Source: Nothopassalora personata (taxonomy: Eukaryota > Ascomycota > Dothideomycetes > Mycosphaerellales > Mycosphaerellaceae). From it: 64,000 nt of DNA. Both the position numbers and the translations under genes were made by a program. A model generated the notes under the pieces. That model was not told the origin of the DNA and did no database searches. It worked only from the letters and a program-made list of their open reading frames with translations. Where the stretch lies: the NCBI GenBank assembly GCA_033816765.1, contig CM066287.1:5518001-5582000 (forward strand), in the 5' to 3' direction. How positions within the stretch are numbered: the stretch's first letter is position 1; each line of letters starts with the position of its first letter. Positions 63,094 through 64,000 of the stretch are shown piece after piece.

Positions 63094-64000
63094 ATGAGCC
63101 ATTCCGAGAAGCCGGCCGCTGACGCCAAGTCGAAGACATCCTCCTCCACCAACGGACAACTTGCCACGCCATTACGATCGCCCATCAGTGAGCACGATGG
63201 CCACCAAGCCTTCCCGGACCTCGATCGTCGAAATGCCAAACCGGAGGCTCCGCGAGAACGACGACGCAGCAGCGAGAACAGAGCCCTGAAGCTCTCTCCC
63301 ACCGAGCTGCACGCGTTAACGGCCTCCCCAGAATCCCTTCCCCTCCGCCCACTGGATGATTTGCCAGTGCTGGAAGAGGATGACGAGAACGAAGAATGGC
63401 ACGAGGCCCCCACGCCTGATTCTCCAAGGTCACGAGCATCGGATTCAGCGAACGCAACCTTACCGACCGGCCTGCCAAGTATAGCGGCCACGCCTGGGAA
63501 CTTGACTGGCCGACCAGGAAATGCTCGATCGCTGTCAACACCCATAGCGCAGCAGAGGAAAAGATCGTCTTCGAAGCAAGCCAAGCCAAAGCCGCACCTG
63601 GCTTCACTAAGAATCGAAGACCCCGGCAGGCAGAACAGCATGAAGCCTCCACCTGCTAGTCACACTCGCGATCCATCTCCTATGCCAGCAATGTTGCCGA
63701 TCCCGCCCTTGTCGCTTCCGACATATTTGCATCTGGAACTTTCCTCGGACCGTCCCTCTGCGCTCTACATCCATCGTTCCGCGGCCAGCGAGTTCCCTTA
63801 CGAGTCAGCAAAGGTCAAGTTCCAGCGGTTGAAGAACTTCATTCAGCTACCTGGTCAACTGGAACATGTACTGGTCTTTGGTGCAGTAGCTTGCCTCGAT
63901 GCTTGGCTTTATACATTCACGATCTTGCCTTTGCGATTCTTCAAGGCAATCATCGTCCTGGCTCAGTGGATCTGCAGAAGTGCGGCTGATGAGGTTCAAA
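63094..64000 (+). CDS. EMP65: TAPT1/EMP65-family membrane protein, 5' part (runs off window)
   Basis: From the ATG at 63094 (MSHSEKPAADAKSKTSS) the frame stays open to the end of the window, 302 codons and no stop. The first 210 or so residues are disordered, Ser/Pro/Arg-rich and acidic (LEEDDENEEWHEAPTPD). Then comes the conserved start of the TAPT1 family: LPTYLHLELSSDRPSALYIH, PYESAKVKFQRLKNF and ACLDAWLYTFTILPLRFFKA, entering the first membrane helices. Yeast Emp65 works with Slp1 to protect soluble ER proteins from degradation. The remaining helices lie beyond 64000. A minus-strand frame (63641-63051) is only a shadow of this gene. Confidence 0.82.
   Translation, partial: MSHSEKPAADAKSKTSSSTNGQLATPLRSPISEHDGHQAFPDLDRRNAKPEAPRERRRSSENRALKLSPTELHALTASPESLPLRPLDDLPVLEEDDENEEWHEAPTPDSPRSRASDSANATLPTGLPSIAATPGNLTGRPGNARSLSTPIAQQRKRSSSKQAKPKPHLASLRIEDPGRQNSMKPPPASHTRDPSPMPAMLPIPPLSLPTYLHLELSSDRPSALYIHRSAASEFPYESAKVKFQRLKNFIQLPGQLEHVLVFGAVACLDAWLYTFTILPLRFFKAIIVLAQWICRSAADEVQ

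Noticed and set aside
63051..63652. Minus-strand frames of 155 and 196 codons at the right end
   Set aside because: The plus strand encodes the conserved TAPT1/EMP65 start here; the minus frames are shadows.
1..64000. CRISPR arrays, bacterial operons, rRNA or tRNA genes
   Set aside because: No spaced direct-repeat array is seen, genes have spliceosomal introns, and I found no tRNA-like B box with a matching fold. A tRNA scan program would settle the last point.

Overview
The window is from a filamentous ascomycete (Pezizomycotina, most likely a dothideomycete; this placement is inference). The evidence is short GT-AG introns of about 45-60 nt with CTAAC/CTGAC branch points, typical fungal gene families, and a transposon island mutated almost only at CpA/TpG, the mark of repeat-induced point mutation (RIP).

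Positions 1-28,390 are a nest of dead LTR retrotransposons, all reading on the minus strand and full of TAG/TAA codons where CAG, CAA or TGG once stood. From left to right they are: a 6.8 kb chromodomain Ty3/gypsy element with paired 162-bp LTRs (934-7716); a truncated second gypsy element with protease and gag (7717-10871); and a Ty1/copia element split in two (10872-13215 and 25127-about 28390). The copia element is split by an 11.9 kb gypsy-like element with 393-bp LTRs (13216-25126). That element has three coding blocks: gag-protease, pol, and a third block of about 1,000 codons that I cannot assign. A 26-bp GC-rich perfect palindrome separates the blocks, and a degraded form of it lies in both LTRs. 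Positions 1 to about 650 look largely spared by RIP.

Positions 28,390-32,700 are gene-poor and hold a broken Zn2Cys6 transcription-factor pseudogene.

Positions 32,700-64,000 are ordinary gene-rich chromosome. In order: a GPI-type Ser/Thr-rich surface protein, acyl-protein thioesterase, a LigB/DODA-type dioxygenase, mitochondrial pyruvate carrier MPC2, complex I subunit NDUFA2, a small basic protein, an MFS transporter pseudogene, a secreted agmatinase-family enzyme, a Dap1/PGRMC heme protein, a small Cys/His protein, Nop4, Rpn13, ribosomal protein eL6, two neighbouring Cys-rich single-pass membrane proteins, a Pgc1-like phosphodiesterase, a 1,633-residue coiled-coil protein, and the 5' part of a TAPT1/EMP65 gene running off the right end. 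Several genes are paired head to head over about 280-550 bp. The MPC2/NDUFA2 pair joins pyruvate import and respiration.

The two most notable observations are these. The thioesterase gene ends in a TGA-CTA stop context followed by 58 in-frame codons that encode a membrane helix, which suggests programmed stop-codon readthrough. The large retroelement carries an unassigned third gene block and inter-block palindromes.
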